From: Apostichopus japonicus
Lineage: Eukaryota > Echinodermata > Holothuroidea > Aspidochirotida > Stichopodidae
Length of the DNA: 64,000 bases
Assembly: GCF_037975245.1 (NCBI RefSeq)
Contig: NC_092575.1
Location: 7,413,001-7,477,000 of the forward strand
Reading direction: 5' to 3'
Below the pieces are notes generated by a model. It made no database searches. It had not been told where the DNA came from and saw only the letters and a program-made list of their open reading frames with translations. Shown piece by piece: positions 53,701 to 64,000 of this stretch (position 1 is the first letter of the stretch; each line of letters begins with the position of its first letter). The position numbers and the translations under genes are program-made.

Positions 53701-56700
53701 TTTAGTGTGTAAATCAATGGGGGCTTTTAATAGGCATATACTGTATATGCTATCAGATAGGCTAAAAGATGTATACAAGAGAAAGTTCTGTACACTTAAT
53801 TTGTGAACTGCCTTCAGAGCTCACCGCATTGCCAGACAGTATGTATATATTATAGTTGTTAATACAGTACTGTACCTGCCTCGTGGCTGATTCAATCACG
53901 GAGGTCTGTGTTACCTCCATGATTCAATTAATATCCAATGATCTAACTACTGTACTGTACTGTGGAAGTGCTACTGTACAGTAAGTACAGTATGTAGGAG
54001 TAAGTTATTTTATTTATTTGTACCATCAATATTAATTTATATTTTATAACATGATGATTATTAAATTAATATACTTAGTAATATATATATGATAAATGAT
54101 ATGCAATAATAAGAATTAGTACTTAGTAGTACAATATTACTGAACATGTCTATGGAATAGTTTAGTATTCAAATTCTCTGTGTACTGTAAGCAGATTTGA
54201 AGGCATGGAACTGTGTCTCATACAAACTATACAAAAAAAAGTGCAAATACTGTGTTCATATTTTGCACTTGTATAGCAGGTTGCATATTTTTGCATGGCA
54301 TTTTGCTGTGTGATTCACAGATAAAGTATTCCCCTACATATTCTGTGTATAATCAACACACAAAAAAAAAACCTACTTTGTTTTGTACCTTTATTAGTAC
54401 TGTTCATTGTGCCATCAAAAATAAAGCAGAGTTAATTGCACTGAGCAATATATTATTGACTGAGCTTTATCCAGGTCTGTACCTCTTATCCTAGTTTCAT
54501 TGGTTCAAATCTTGTTCAATCAAATATATTTACTCTTTAAAATTCATCCATAATGTTCCCCCTCAGTTTTCTATGCATGATTTACTTAAATACTAAATAT
54601 ATGTCAAGAAACAGTTTTCTCTTGAAACCCCTTCCCTACCACTATATATACAGTATGGTTGAAATCAAACAATGGAACTGGGGCGTGAATTGTGCTTTTA
54701 TGGCACTGTGCCAATTTCTGTAATAAAATTGATTAGATCCAGGGATATGCCTCTATTTATAGAGATGTCCCTAATAACATTGAGTTACAGTAAAAACATG
54801 TTCAACTAGAGCTTCCATGTATTATCCTCCTGCTAAGTTCAGTGAAATTACAGTCTGAGCTACCAGCCTTGGCAGTTACGCTCACAATTCAATCAATACT
54901 GTATGCACTGAGATACTATATGAATGAGATGTGAGTATTATGGTTCTATTCCTGGACATGATGTCATACTGTAGGCTTCAGCCATATATTGCAGTCAATA
55001 ATGTATACACTGAGATACTATATAATGAGATGTGAGTAATGTTTCTAATCCTGGACATGATGTCATAGGCTTCAGCCATATATTGCAGTCAATAATGTAT
55101 ACACTGAGATACTATATAATGAGATGTGAGTAATGTTTCTAATCCTGGACATGATGTCATAGGCTTCAGCCATATATTGCAGTCAATAATGTATACACTG
55201 AGATGCTATATAATGAGATGTGAGTAATGTTTCTAATCCTGGACATGATGTCATAGGCTTCAGCCATATACTGCAGTCAATAATGTATACACTGAGATAC
55301 TATATAATGAGATGTGAGTTACGTTTGCCTGGATCTGTTCGTCATAGGCTTCCGTTGTACTTGGGTTCTTTTAATTAAGTTCCCTATTCAGGGCTTTTTT
55401 CCAACGTAGTAGTTCAACTGACCATTGTTCTCCACCCGAAGAGCCCATGTGTGAAAATACTCACAATGGTATTTAAATTCAAAGTCTAGCAGTGCAATGG
55501 AGGGGTAATGATGCATCAATCATTTCAATTTGTTATTTGCTAAAATTACTGCATGTTTTGCGTTTTAAAAACAAACATACATGGTGAGTAAAAGGTGCAT
55601 GTTGTTGTAATGCTGGCAGGTTTATCGTCACAAATGAGAAAAAAAAACCAAACTCAAAACAACAGCTCAAAAGTATTTTGCCTATGTGTGCAATCTCATA
55701 CATGTGGCTAACGTGTAGTAAATTTATCCAGGCAGTACTACAGTTTTCAATATTTTCAATTTCTGAGTAAGCAATGTATTTATGATTTAGAAAAGTAGGA
55801 ATCAAGATCCTCACCAAAATACATCATGTTCATTCAAATTGAATGATATATATACTGTAGATCTATTTATGTGGCCAATTATGTATTTCCTTGTCCATTA
55901 ATATGCAAACAACTCCCTACAAGCACTGTACAGTACATTCATGTACAGTATACCAAGGTTACATTCCTTCTTTAATACATCCTTGTAGTACTAGTGCACA
56001 CTGCCACTCCTTACAATCTCACAGTCCCAGCTATGTTCAGTGAGCTGTTGACAAGTATTCTAATTGGTTGATATCATCTCATGTACTGTTAGAGGGGAAA
56101 ATCTCAGCTTCTTCATTGTGGAAGCTTCCCATGCCACATTCCAATACATACAGCTCACATGCCTTATTGAAGCTGTACAATACAACTTCCCAATTTCTTG
56201 GAATGATAACCAGTTGCTTTTAAGAAAGCCTACAGTAAGATGTGAACAATGTTTTTAAGATAGACTTTTTAAGAAAGCCTACAATTAGATGTGGACAATG
56301 TTTTCAAGGTAGACTTTTGAAGAAAGCCTACAATCAGATGTGAAGTTGTGAACAATGTAAGTTTTCAAGGTAGACTTTTATGAAAGCCTTCAGTAAGATG
56401 TCAACAATGTTTTCAAGATAGACTTTTGAAGAAAGCCTACAGTGAGATGTCAATAATGTTTTCAAGGTAGACTTTTGAAGAAAGCCTACAATTAGATGTG
56501 AACAATGTTAGTTTTCAAGGTAGACTTTTTAAGAAAGCCTACAATAAGATGTGAACAATGTTAGTTTTCAAGGTAGACTTTTATGAAAGCCTACAATAAG
56601 ATGTGAAGTTGTGAACAATGTTAGTTTTCAAGGTAGACTTTTATGAAAGCCTACAATAAGATGTGAAGTTGTGAACAATGTTAGTTTTCAAGGTAGACTT

Positions 56701-59700
56701 TTTTGAAAGCCTACAGTAAGATGTGAACAATGTTTTCAAGGTAGACTTTTGAAGAAAGCCTACAGTGAGATGTGAACAATGTTTTCAAGGTAGACTTTTT
56801 AAGAAAGCCTACAATAAGATGTGAACAATGTTAGTTTTCAAGGTAGACTTTTATGAAAGCCTACAGTAAGATGTCAATAATGTTTTCAGGGTAGACTTTT
56901 GAAGAAAGCCTACAGTAAAATGTGAACAATGTTATCAAGGTAGACTCTTTTAAGAAAGCCTACAATAAGATGTGAAGTTGTGGACAATGTTATTTTTCAA
57001 GGTAGACTTTTAAGAAAGCCTACAGTAAGATTTTAACAATGTGTTCAAGGTACTGTAGACTCTGTTTATTTCCCCCTTTAGATATTTAAGTGGGTAGAGA
57101 CTAGTGACCATCATGTTAAGTCGTTAGTGCTACGAAATTTACTTCCAAAAGCTCTTCTCTCACTGTGCCTCATCTCCGTTGAACAGATTGACTCTACTCT
57201 ATCAACTCTACCTATAGCCTGCAGTACAGTATAAAGACAAATTTGAAACATTTTAGAAAATTGCAACTACACATACCCTCTAATTAAACACTAGTTAAGG
57301 ATGAACACAGACCAATTCAATGATTTCTTTTCTACACGCTCGCCTAAGCTCTAAGTCATGATATCAAACCAGGGAGCTGCTACTCTAATGCAGCTCCCTG
57401 ATCAAACTATCCTTTCCAGACTAGTACAATACTGTAAGTGTGTGCTCTCTCATCATTGATACCAGCACAAAACCAAGTTTTTATTTACTACTACCCTCAC
57501 ATCTGCTGTATATAGCCTATAATATTTTACAGTACTTTCCTTGACCGGACAATTCGTTTGTGCATATTTCTAAAGTTTGATATTACTGTATTTCATCCTT
57601 GGAAACTTTTCATCCAAGCAACAGTAAAGGATCTCCAGATTTCAATGCAAGGTATGACATTGTAGAATGGACAATGACATACTGTTCTTGAGGTACAGGT
57701 AGGTCCTACTGTACCGTATATCACTGTATGAAATTACGAACATGGACACGTAGAGATTTGAATCATTTTTGTACTTTTTAACATTTATACCTTTCCAACC
57801 AACATCCGGGGATGGGAAAAATTTGGTCAAACGCTGCCGAGCAGCGATTTTATGGATGCAGGATGGTAGTTTCAACCTAGAAGAACATCTGCTAAATTTA
57901 TACTCGGTAGTAGACCACTGACTTTGATTAATACGACAGTGACTATCCACAGAACGGCAGAATGGTGGCTCATGTTTAGAAACGACCAGATTTGTTCAAT
58001 TCTGTACAGTAATAGTCACGGTGTGAGAGACTGCAATGTACAGTATGTAGGACGTTCCTCCACCGTTTTATTTTGATCAAAAGTTATTTCCTTCTCATCT
58101 CTTCCGCAGACGAAGCACATGAAATATGCACGTTGAACCCTGTTTCAACTCGGACTGGGACCGTATCTGGCAAGGAGACATGGTCGGTAGCCTTCACACC
58201 AGATTATAGCTACTTTGCCTGGTCCAGTGGAAGGGGCATTGTTCGCCTCATACCTTGGATCAGGGATGACAACACATAGTAAGTACAGTGTCGTGGAGCT
58301 GCTTTAAATAGGGCAGACCCTGGCTCAATCTGGCCCAGAAAGATTTCCATCTGCTCCACCCTGCCCTTATCAGATATACAGGCCCTTAAGGACCCTGGGT
58401 CTTGAACACCCCTACTGGTCTAACCTACACATTGCTCGATCTAGGCAAAGTTAGACTTTATTTTAGTTCCCTCAGGTCCTTTGCTCCAATCAATGTTTCT
58501 TTCTGGCTTTGTGGAAGTTTAAGTTCAGCTATAGAGATAAGTTAGACAATGTGTTGCAATATGCATACTGTACTCACAAGTTTTTTGCTTTGAAATGTTA
58601 TACCTGTTGGTTATGTCGCAACAGAACAGCATCACAATTAAATTTGTTCTTATAAGTTTGAGGGCCTGAAATTTCAATCCAAGCAGGATTTCCTTTAAAG
58701 TCAAACTGAAACAAAAACAGATTTAAGGACACATTCAGGACACATTCAGGAAACATTAAGGAAACATTATGGACAATGCTGGACAGATGGACAGACAACT
58801 ATATATTGGACCGATGAAAATAGTAACGATAGACTGAAAAAGAGGCGATGAGTCAGCTCAGGAGATGAAAGGGCTATGGAGACTAACTGTACAGAAGGGT
58901 GTACAATGTGGGTCAATAAGTAAGGAGGTGGTGAATTGGGGGGAGGGGTGGGGGGGAAGAAAAGGGAGATAAGGTGGGATACAAAAGGGAGTGCTGAGGA
59001 TGGACGGGAAGTGTACTAATGGAGAGTGGAGGAACCGAGAAAGGGGCTACTGTAGGGTGTGGAGAAAGGACGAACGATATTCAGTCATTCCAAATTAAAT
59101 TTGTTATAATTATGACCTCTCACCATGACCGGTCACCTTGGGTCAATCTTCTTCCACATTCTACCATCCAAACAAAGTTCTAGTAAAATGTCACACAGTT
59201 ATGTTAAAGTGGTAGATAATATTTCTCCCTAAAGGGAGTGAAGAATCGAGCACATAGAAACATCTGATGCCTATAATCTGACCTAGTTTCGAATGAGGTG
59301 TAACAGAAGTGTTAGACACCACCATCGATCCCAGAAAATACACACACAGCTTGCTACTGTAGGTAATTAGACACTAATGTACAGTCAATACATGCAGCTA
59401 TGGTCAATACCCACAACACAGTGTACATAGCAGCATGGACATCTCAGGTCTAGATAAAAGATAACAAGGTATCACATTTCATTACTGTCTGCACTTTGTA
59501 GCGACAAGAAAAAAAACGTCACTTGCAAGCAACGGAATGTTAACTTTTGCAGAGGGCGGCACGCGGTTGGGAGCGAGTCTTTAACGCCTTTAAAGTGATT
59601 CACTGATCATCTTAATTTTTTTTTGTTGGCTTTACAGTGATTATCGTGCCTTTAATGAATTTGTCAACAAGAACAATCACCGACCATCTATTCACGAGGA

Positions 59701-62700
59701 GAGAAGCGAGACGGAACACAAAGTCATCGAGTACGTCTGCAATAGTAATGTGTGGTCACTGGCATTCGGGTCGTCAGTGTCACACAAGAAACTGACCAAC
59801 ACCCAGCTCGGCTACCGTCACTACCAACATCTCGACGACGACAACATCCTGATGTTGGCCGTGGGTCTTCACTCCGGTTCCATCGTCCTCTTCAACGTGT
59901 TTAAAAGTAAGAACTTCTCTCTAAGCTGTGTTTGGAGCTTCTTCTGTTTTCATTTACTTATTTATCTTTTTTTTGGGGGGGGGGGCTATTCTTGTTTTTG
60001 CTGTTCTTGTGTTGATAGTGGTTTACTGACAATCGGTTAGATGATCAGTATCAGGCCAATGTCTGAGAGATATCAAAATGGAAGAGATTGATTCTTCATC
60101 AAAGTGTGTTGAAGCATCCCTATCTCAGAACCCAGGACAGTAGCTCACTTGGTGAAATAACAATAGATGTGTTGTATCAACTTGTGATCAGTAGTTACAG
60201 TTAAACAATTCAATTCTTGCCAAAACATTTACTCTTCTTTATATAAAACATGTGTTTCTGTCAGGTTAGGTTTCAAAACAGCTAGAACAAACAACATTAC
60301 ATCTAAAACTCTTTTATTTATCTTGTCAGCCCCCTGTAAGCCACTATCAGTGTTTTAACTCTATCAGTTGCAAGCATTAAGTGTTAATCTGACCCCTGGC
60401 ATTCCCATCCCCAAAGTGAAGATTTCCAGCCCTTGTTTTAGTTCCTAGTCTGCACAGGTATGATGATGAAATTATTCAGCTTCCTGTGTTCATACTGTTA
60501 TTACAGGGTGACTAATGACTAGTGATGTACATTCATTCACACACATTTCACTGTACATTCTTGTAGCTGGCCTCACTGAGCGCCTTTCAAATTACACAGC
60601 TTGCAGTGAATGTAATACGCTGTCCTTCCTTCCTTCCTTTAAAAAGTCTATTTTCGTCATATTGCAACTGGATTTCAACAAACTGGGTTCCCTTGAAGCA
60701 ATAGATACTGTATTATTTTGATTGTTAGATTAAATCAGCCATTATTTAGCAATCATACCGAGTCTTGTTGTCCAAATTGTGTATGCAATCAATCAGCCTT
60801 ATGCACTACACCATATCAAGTTTTTTTTGGTCTAGAGCTCAGGAATTCCTGAATAATTAGTGCAATTTAAGAGCAGTTACTTAGCCATTCCATTCAATTG
60901 TTCTGATAAAAGAAAAGAAAAAGCCACGAGTTTGATGTTTTGCTGTTTAGTTTACAAACCTTTAAGGGTTTTGTGTCCAATTTTGCCTATAGTACCTGGT
61001 GCAATTTTGTGGTGAACTAAAGCAAAGGGGGGTAAAAAGGAAGAATTTTACGTTTTGTAGGAACCCTTGATGTAATAGTCCTGTACGCTACAGCTTGTTT
61101 ACAAAAGAACTGAGCCTGTTGAAGGACAGGAAGGATTGCCTCAACGGGAAATCCCGAGTAGTTGCAATTTGAAAACCAGACTTATAAGTTAAGATTTGTT
61201 AAGTCTGTTCGTCAAGGTTCTACGTCACTATTTTCTCTTTGTGCTGTTAAAAGGAAAGCCATCTGACTATAGACTCTATAGCGCATTGTTCGTACCTTTC
61301 ATTGCATTCATAACCCCAGGTATATTATTGTGTTGCCTGTTTATGTTTGCTGTGCACATAAACTCAAAGCATAGAAACGATAGTTTTGTACTGGCGGAAC
61401 ATTTAGTACCTCCTAATCTTGTTGCCATACAAGTTTACTACCTGTGCAAGTTTCTTTCCTGCGTCATTTTCATGGCCGAACGTTTATTCCCTCATTCTCA
61501 GACTTCCCTTGTTTCTTCTTCGCCATACAAGTTTTGCTATAAAACATGTTAAAACCATCAGATTCTAAGCAAAGCTGAAACTGCTGTGGTTACTGCCCTA
61601 ATTCCTTGCTTTGTATTTCTAAATTATCTATGTTGCTATGGATTTTTATTATATAAATCTTGAAATTTGTTATCAAAATTAGTGCTTTATAATTAATTGC
61701 TAACAACCCCAAATGAAATTGATTCCATATTCCACACAAATGGTCATAATAGTCTCTATATATACAGATGTCTGTTTCAGAAGGCTGTTCTCTGAGAAGT
61801 TTGTTTTTGAGAAATGTTTGCACAGTCTCCTTTTGACTTGTCTGTACAACAACAAAATTCAATCATTCTTTTCTGTAATCTGAGGTAATTTTGTTGGTAT
61901 AGCACTGAGAGCTGTGCAAGAAGTAGAGATAACCTTTGTCGGGGAAAACTGCTCACTTTGATCTACAGTACCTTTGCCCTTTGTAAAATAGAGATTTGCT
62001 TTTCTCTCCCTGGAAGACCCTATAACCTTGAGACAGTTGGCAGACATTGTTCTCGTTTCAAGGGGAAGGAAAGTAACAAGTGGAAGTAGGAGTGTGTTGA
62101 TTCACAAGAAGCTTGACAATTCCGTTTGGCTGCAAGATGCTGTGAACTAAGTGTATAGAGATTTCACAGTGTTCATGAGTGTGTATAACATGTCTAGGCC
62201 ATGGTTCTGAATTAGGGGACGAACCAATTTGGTTCCCTCTCCAAGATAACAAAACTAATATTTTGCAAACTTATTGTTTTGTATTTATGAGAGTTATTTA
62301 AGGCTCTTTTAGCCAACTAATTTTTGACCTCTGTGTTTTTTTTTCATTGATAGGAGAGAAATTTACCCTGATAGATCACAAACTGGTGGTGAGAAGTTTA
62401 GCGTTCGCTCCCGACGGTAGCCTGACGTTGGTCTCTGCATGTAGAGACAACACACTGAAAGTATGGGACGTTAAAGATGACGGGAACATGGTGTGCACCC
62501 TCAAAGGTCATAAGGGCTGGGTCCACGACTGTGCCTTCTCGCCTGACGGAACATACATGGCCAGTGTTGGGGCTAGAGGAGCGGTAAGTATACTCACTTA
62601 CAGTGATCAAAACCCTATCCTCCCTCCCCCTCCCCCCACACACACCTCGATAGAAATGGCATATGTACCCTCCTTATACATAAATCTTGTCACAACAACC

Positions 62701-63836
62701 GCATTCTCCTACTGCATATGGCCCAAATAGTCAGTACCCTTGGAATATTGAAATTTTCAATGCAAATGTGAGTAAGTAAGTCAAACGTATCGTGGAGAAA
62801 GATGTTTCCAAATTGTTCTTTTTGCGGCGGTACAGCAATTATTTCTGAAACACATTTCTTCTGTGTGTTGCTGTGTTTGAAGGCCCTACTGTGGAAAACA
62901 CATGTAATCGTAAAGCTAACTGCTTTCGCTGTACCCACCAAAAAAAATTGTTTATTTTTGGGTGTTTTTCTTTTTTTTTCTATGTGAAGGTCTTCATATG
63001 GAACATGTCCAACTACAAAATTGTGCGCAAGTTAGTCGGCCACTACCACGATGCCGTGAATTGCCAGTACTCTCCAGATGGTGGCATCCTGGTCACTTCC
63101 TCATGGGATGCTCGAGCCATAGCTTGGGACCCCTCTACCGGCCAAAAGTTGTTAGAATTCCAGTAAGTCTCTCCGAGTCGTTGTTCCTCTCAGGCAGACC
63201 GTGTAAATATCTACGTCGATGCATCCGATGTGACATTAAGATCGCGCGGTGGATTTTACTGGGAACCTATGCATCCTGAGAGATCTTTTCAGGGCATAAA
63301 ATTGGTTTTCAACAGTGTGAACCAGCTCTGATAAGTTAATTAAAGCAAACTTATATCAACCAGTTGTAGGTAATACTCTTGATGTGTCTGCTTACAGGGG
63401 AACAGGTTTACCCCCACCCCCACCATCCCCCCACCAGCCCCTCCCCCTCCAACTAGCACCAGAAAGGCCAGCAATAGTCACAGGTTTCACAACATTTGTT
63501 TTTCAAAGTTAAATGATAGCTGGCAATGCTTGGTGGCTTAATTTCAGTTGACTTTCTCAGGTATCTGACAAGGAACTTCTTTGTTGCTAAACCTGCTTTT
63601 GTGCTGTATCATTTCGAGAACTGATCTGCAATTCTAGCAGATTTATTAGTTCGGAGACGATACCATCAGTAAATCTCCGTGAATAGCTAGCCATTCGGTT
63701 TCTCTGGTTTTTCTTTTTTCAGTCACATCTATCCACCAATGGATCCGGTCTTTGCCGGCGGTGCAAACAATAGTTTTACTCGCGGTCTCTCCATCTCTCC
63801 CAACGGCCATCACTTTGCAACCCTCTGCGAAGACGG
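47694..63836 (+). CDS. WSB1: WSB-type WD40/SOCS-box protein, 3' end outside the window
   Basis: WSB proteins carry WD40 repeats that bind substrates and a C-terminal SOCS box that recruits Elongin B/C and a Cullin ubiquitin ligase. Exons: 47694-47733 (probable), 58110-58278, 59638-59906, 62354-62583, 62990-63162, 63723-63836, all GT-AG and phase-compatible (995 bp, about 331 residues). Clear WSB features in order: ETWSVAFTPDYSYFAWSSGR and VRLIPW; VWSLAFGSS; LAVGLHSGSIVLFNV; SLAFAPDGSLTLVSACRDNT with LKVWDVKDDGNM; GHKGWVHDCAFSPDGTYMAS; VFIWNMSNYKIVRKL; SPDGGILVTSSWDARAIAWD; FAGGAN. Vertebrates have WSB1 and WSB2; this is probably the unduplicated relative and the symbol marks the family only. 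The last WD repeats and the SOCS box lie beyond the right edge. Confidence 0.9.
47881..48062. mobile_element. MITE with telomere-like core, copy 1 (8-bp duplication)
   Basis: Element 47889-48054, 166 bp, starts GGCCTAACTTTAGAATCCGT and ends ACGGATTCTAAATTAGTACC. TTTAGAATCCGTACCAT is a perfect 17-bp subterminal inverted repeat. Flanked by AAATTTCT on both sides (47881-47888, 48055-48062). The core is GGTTAGGAATTAGGG-type tandem sequence. It lies in WSB intron 1. Confidence 0.8.
48444..48646. mobile_element. MITE with telomere-like core, copy 2 (8-bp duplication)
   Basis: Element 48452-48638, 187 bp, has the same ends as copy 1 with a few changes and a longer GGGTTAGGGAGTAGGG core. Flanked by AAATTATT on both sides (48444-48451, 48639-48646). 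Confidence 0.8.
48794..49054 (-). other. Unrecognised 86-codon open frame
   Basis: Minus-strand frame with MFFAKLLSTITITTSDI and GLNNIPKSYVLFGSSIRLPK. Composition looks protein-like, but I recognise no family and see no splice partners. It lies in WSB intron 1 and may be a transposon remnant or chance. Confidence 0.2.
49055..54889. other. WSB intron 1, central part, no gene recognised
   Basis: AT-rich intron with scattered simple repeats, such as TG-rich 52815-52842 and a T-rich run at 51877-51897. Tetranucleotides of the TACAGTA type recur often. No exon, RNA gene or long open frame was seen on either strand. Confidence 0.4.
54890..55325 (+). repeat. 94-bp tandem array, about five units
   Basis: ACTGAGATACTATATAATGA or a close variant starts at 55009, 55103, 55197 and 55291, exactly 94 bp apart, with a diverged first unit at 54907. 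Each unit also holds CTGGACATGATGTCATAGGC. Confidence 0.9.
56215..57060 (+). repeat. About 50-bp tandem array, some 16 units
   Basis: Units of AAGAAAGCCTACAGTAAGAT, TGTGAACAATGTTTTCAAGG and TAGACTTTTG repeat from about 56220 to 57050. Unit length varies between about 47 and 58 bp because some have GTTGTG or TTAG insertions. Mixed unit types point to unequal exchange. Confidence 0.9.
57363..57407. mobile_element. Mini-hairpin element B (31 bp) with 7-bp direct repeats
   Basis: CAGGGAGCTGC (57370-57380), TACTCTAAT, then GCAGCTCCCTG (57390-57400): a perfect 11-bp stem with a 9-base loop. Flanked by ATCAAAC on both sides (57363-57369, 57401-57407). It shares stem and TACTCTAA loop with copy A. 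Confidence 0.7.
57408..58109. other. End of WSB intron 1, no feature recognised
   Basis: No further repeat or exon-like frame seen up to the exon 2 acceptor. Confidence 0.35.
58110..58278 (+). CDS. WSB1: WSB exon 2
   Basis: Encodes GKETWSVAFTPDYSYFAWSS and GIVRLIPWIRD, the first WSB-specific block (vertebrate: ENWTVAFAPDGSYFAWSQG, VKLVPW). Phase 1 in, 2 out. Confidence 0.92.
59229..59594. mobile_element. MITE, copy 2 (CTAAAGG...CTTTAAC ends) in WSB intron 2
   Basis: Matches 4458-4835 over its length in the same orientation. The right end GCGAGTCTTTAACGCCTTTA is the inverse of the family left end. It ends about 45 bp before the WSB exon 3 acceptor, so it may contain that intron's branch region. 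Confidence 0.7.
59638..59906 (+). CDS. WSB1: WSB exon 3
   Basis: Contains SNVWSLAFGSSVSHKK and NILMLAVGLHSGSIVLFNVF. The linker before it (FNEFVNKNNHRPSIHEE) is longer and variable. The acceptor lies only about 45 bp after a MITE (59229-59594). Confidence 0.92.
59907..62353. other. WSB intron 3, no feature recognised
   Basis: A G run at 59978-59988 and a few T runs. Short open frames only, without motifs. No repeat structure found. Confidence 0.4.
62354..62583 (+). CDS. WSB1: WSB exon 4: two WD repeats
   Basis: Encodes VVRSLAFAPDGSLTLVSACR, DNTLKVWDVKDDGNMVCTLK and GHKGWVHDCAFSPDGTYMAS. KVWDVKDDGNM is nearly identical to vertebrate RVWDLKDDGNM. Confidence 0.94.
62990..63162 (+). CDS. WSB1: WSB exon 5: WD repeat
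   Basis: Encodes VFIWNMSNYKIVRKLVGHYH and SPDGGILVTSSWDARAIAWD. Phase 0 in, 2 out. Confidence 0.93.
63723..63836 (+). CDS. WSB1: WSB exon 6 (last exon in window)
   Basis: Encodes HIYPPMDPVFAGGANNSFTR and LSISPNGHHFATLCEDG, matching vertebrate FPPPTPIFAGGAN and the next WD strand. It ends in phase 2 at GTAAGT, so the gene continues to the right. Confidence 0.92.
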
Positions 63837-64000
63837 GTAAGTTCAACCGCGGTCTGTACCGCGGTCGTAGAAGTGTCGATTTAAAAGGTGCATCCAGTTT
63901 TGTTTAACAAGGATAAGCAATGTTTGCTTAAATGCCTGCAGAGTGTCCAAAAGTGTTTCATCTCTTCTAAATCCAGTGCAATTAATGGATTAGTAGCCGC

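Noticed and set aside
56215-57060. CRISPR-like array
   Set aside because: The whole unit repeats with no unique spacers, lengths vary, and the host is an animal genome. It is a minisatellite.
61196-61552. 118-codon plus-strand frame in WSB intron 3
   Set aside because: Hydrophobic, no motif, no matching phases with WSB exons; likely chance.

Overview
This is a window of animal nuclear DNA, not bacterial. Genes are split into short exons with GT-AG introns, coding density is very low, and most of the rest is transposon-derived. An echinoderm or a similar marine deuterostome fits best. The reasons are two recognisable animal signalling genes, one member of a SAM-domain family that I remember from fish and marine invertebrates, a tRNA-derived SINE, abundant AGGCCTA words and many small inverted-repeat elements. 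The species is inferred, not shown.

Layout. 1-7.7 kb is repeat-rich: a hAT-like transposase fragment at the left edge, a large fold-back element (2199-2785), a LINE reverse-transcriptase tail (about 3395-3677), a MITE (4458-4835), and a hAT-type element (4902-7228) that carries a second element nested inside it. 7795-24872 (+) is a complete ribosomal protein S6 kinase gene (p70 S6K) of 15 coding exons. The reading frame stays open and in phase across every junction and predicts 476 residues. Its introns hold a hAT-type element, a TTAA-flanked MITE, a SINE, a 62-bp tandem array and nuclear-receptor-like half-site repeats. 24.9-38 kb has no gene I recognise but holds a 4.4-kb element (32020-36448) with a Mutator-like insertion inside it. 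38061-43331 (+) is a SAM-domain (SAMD3-like) gene. It has at least three single-base frame breaks, lacks middle exons and is followed by a tandem copy of its last exon, so it is probably a pseudogene. 44.4-47.6 kb holds repeats and a second LINE fragment. 47694-63836 (+) is a WSB-type gene (WD40 repeats, SOCS box expected) that runs off the right edge. Its probable first exon is followed by a 10.4-kb intron filled with repeats.

How the genes relate. S6K is the kinase acting downstream of mTORC1 and PDK1. WSB proteins are substrate receptors for Cullin-RING ubiquitin ligases. Nothing in the sequence links the three genes functionally; they are simply neighbours on one strand. The most unusual content is the mobile DNA. 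Two tiny hairpins of 31 and 35 bp each sit between perfect 7-bp direct repeats. A pair of MITEs with telomere-like cores have different 8-bp target duplications. Several other insertions also have readable target-site duplications.
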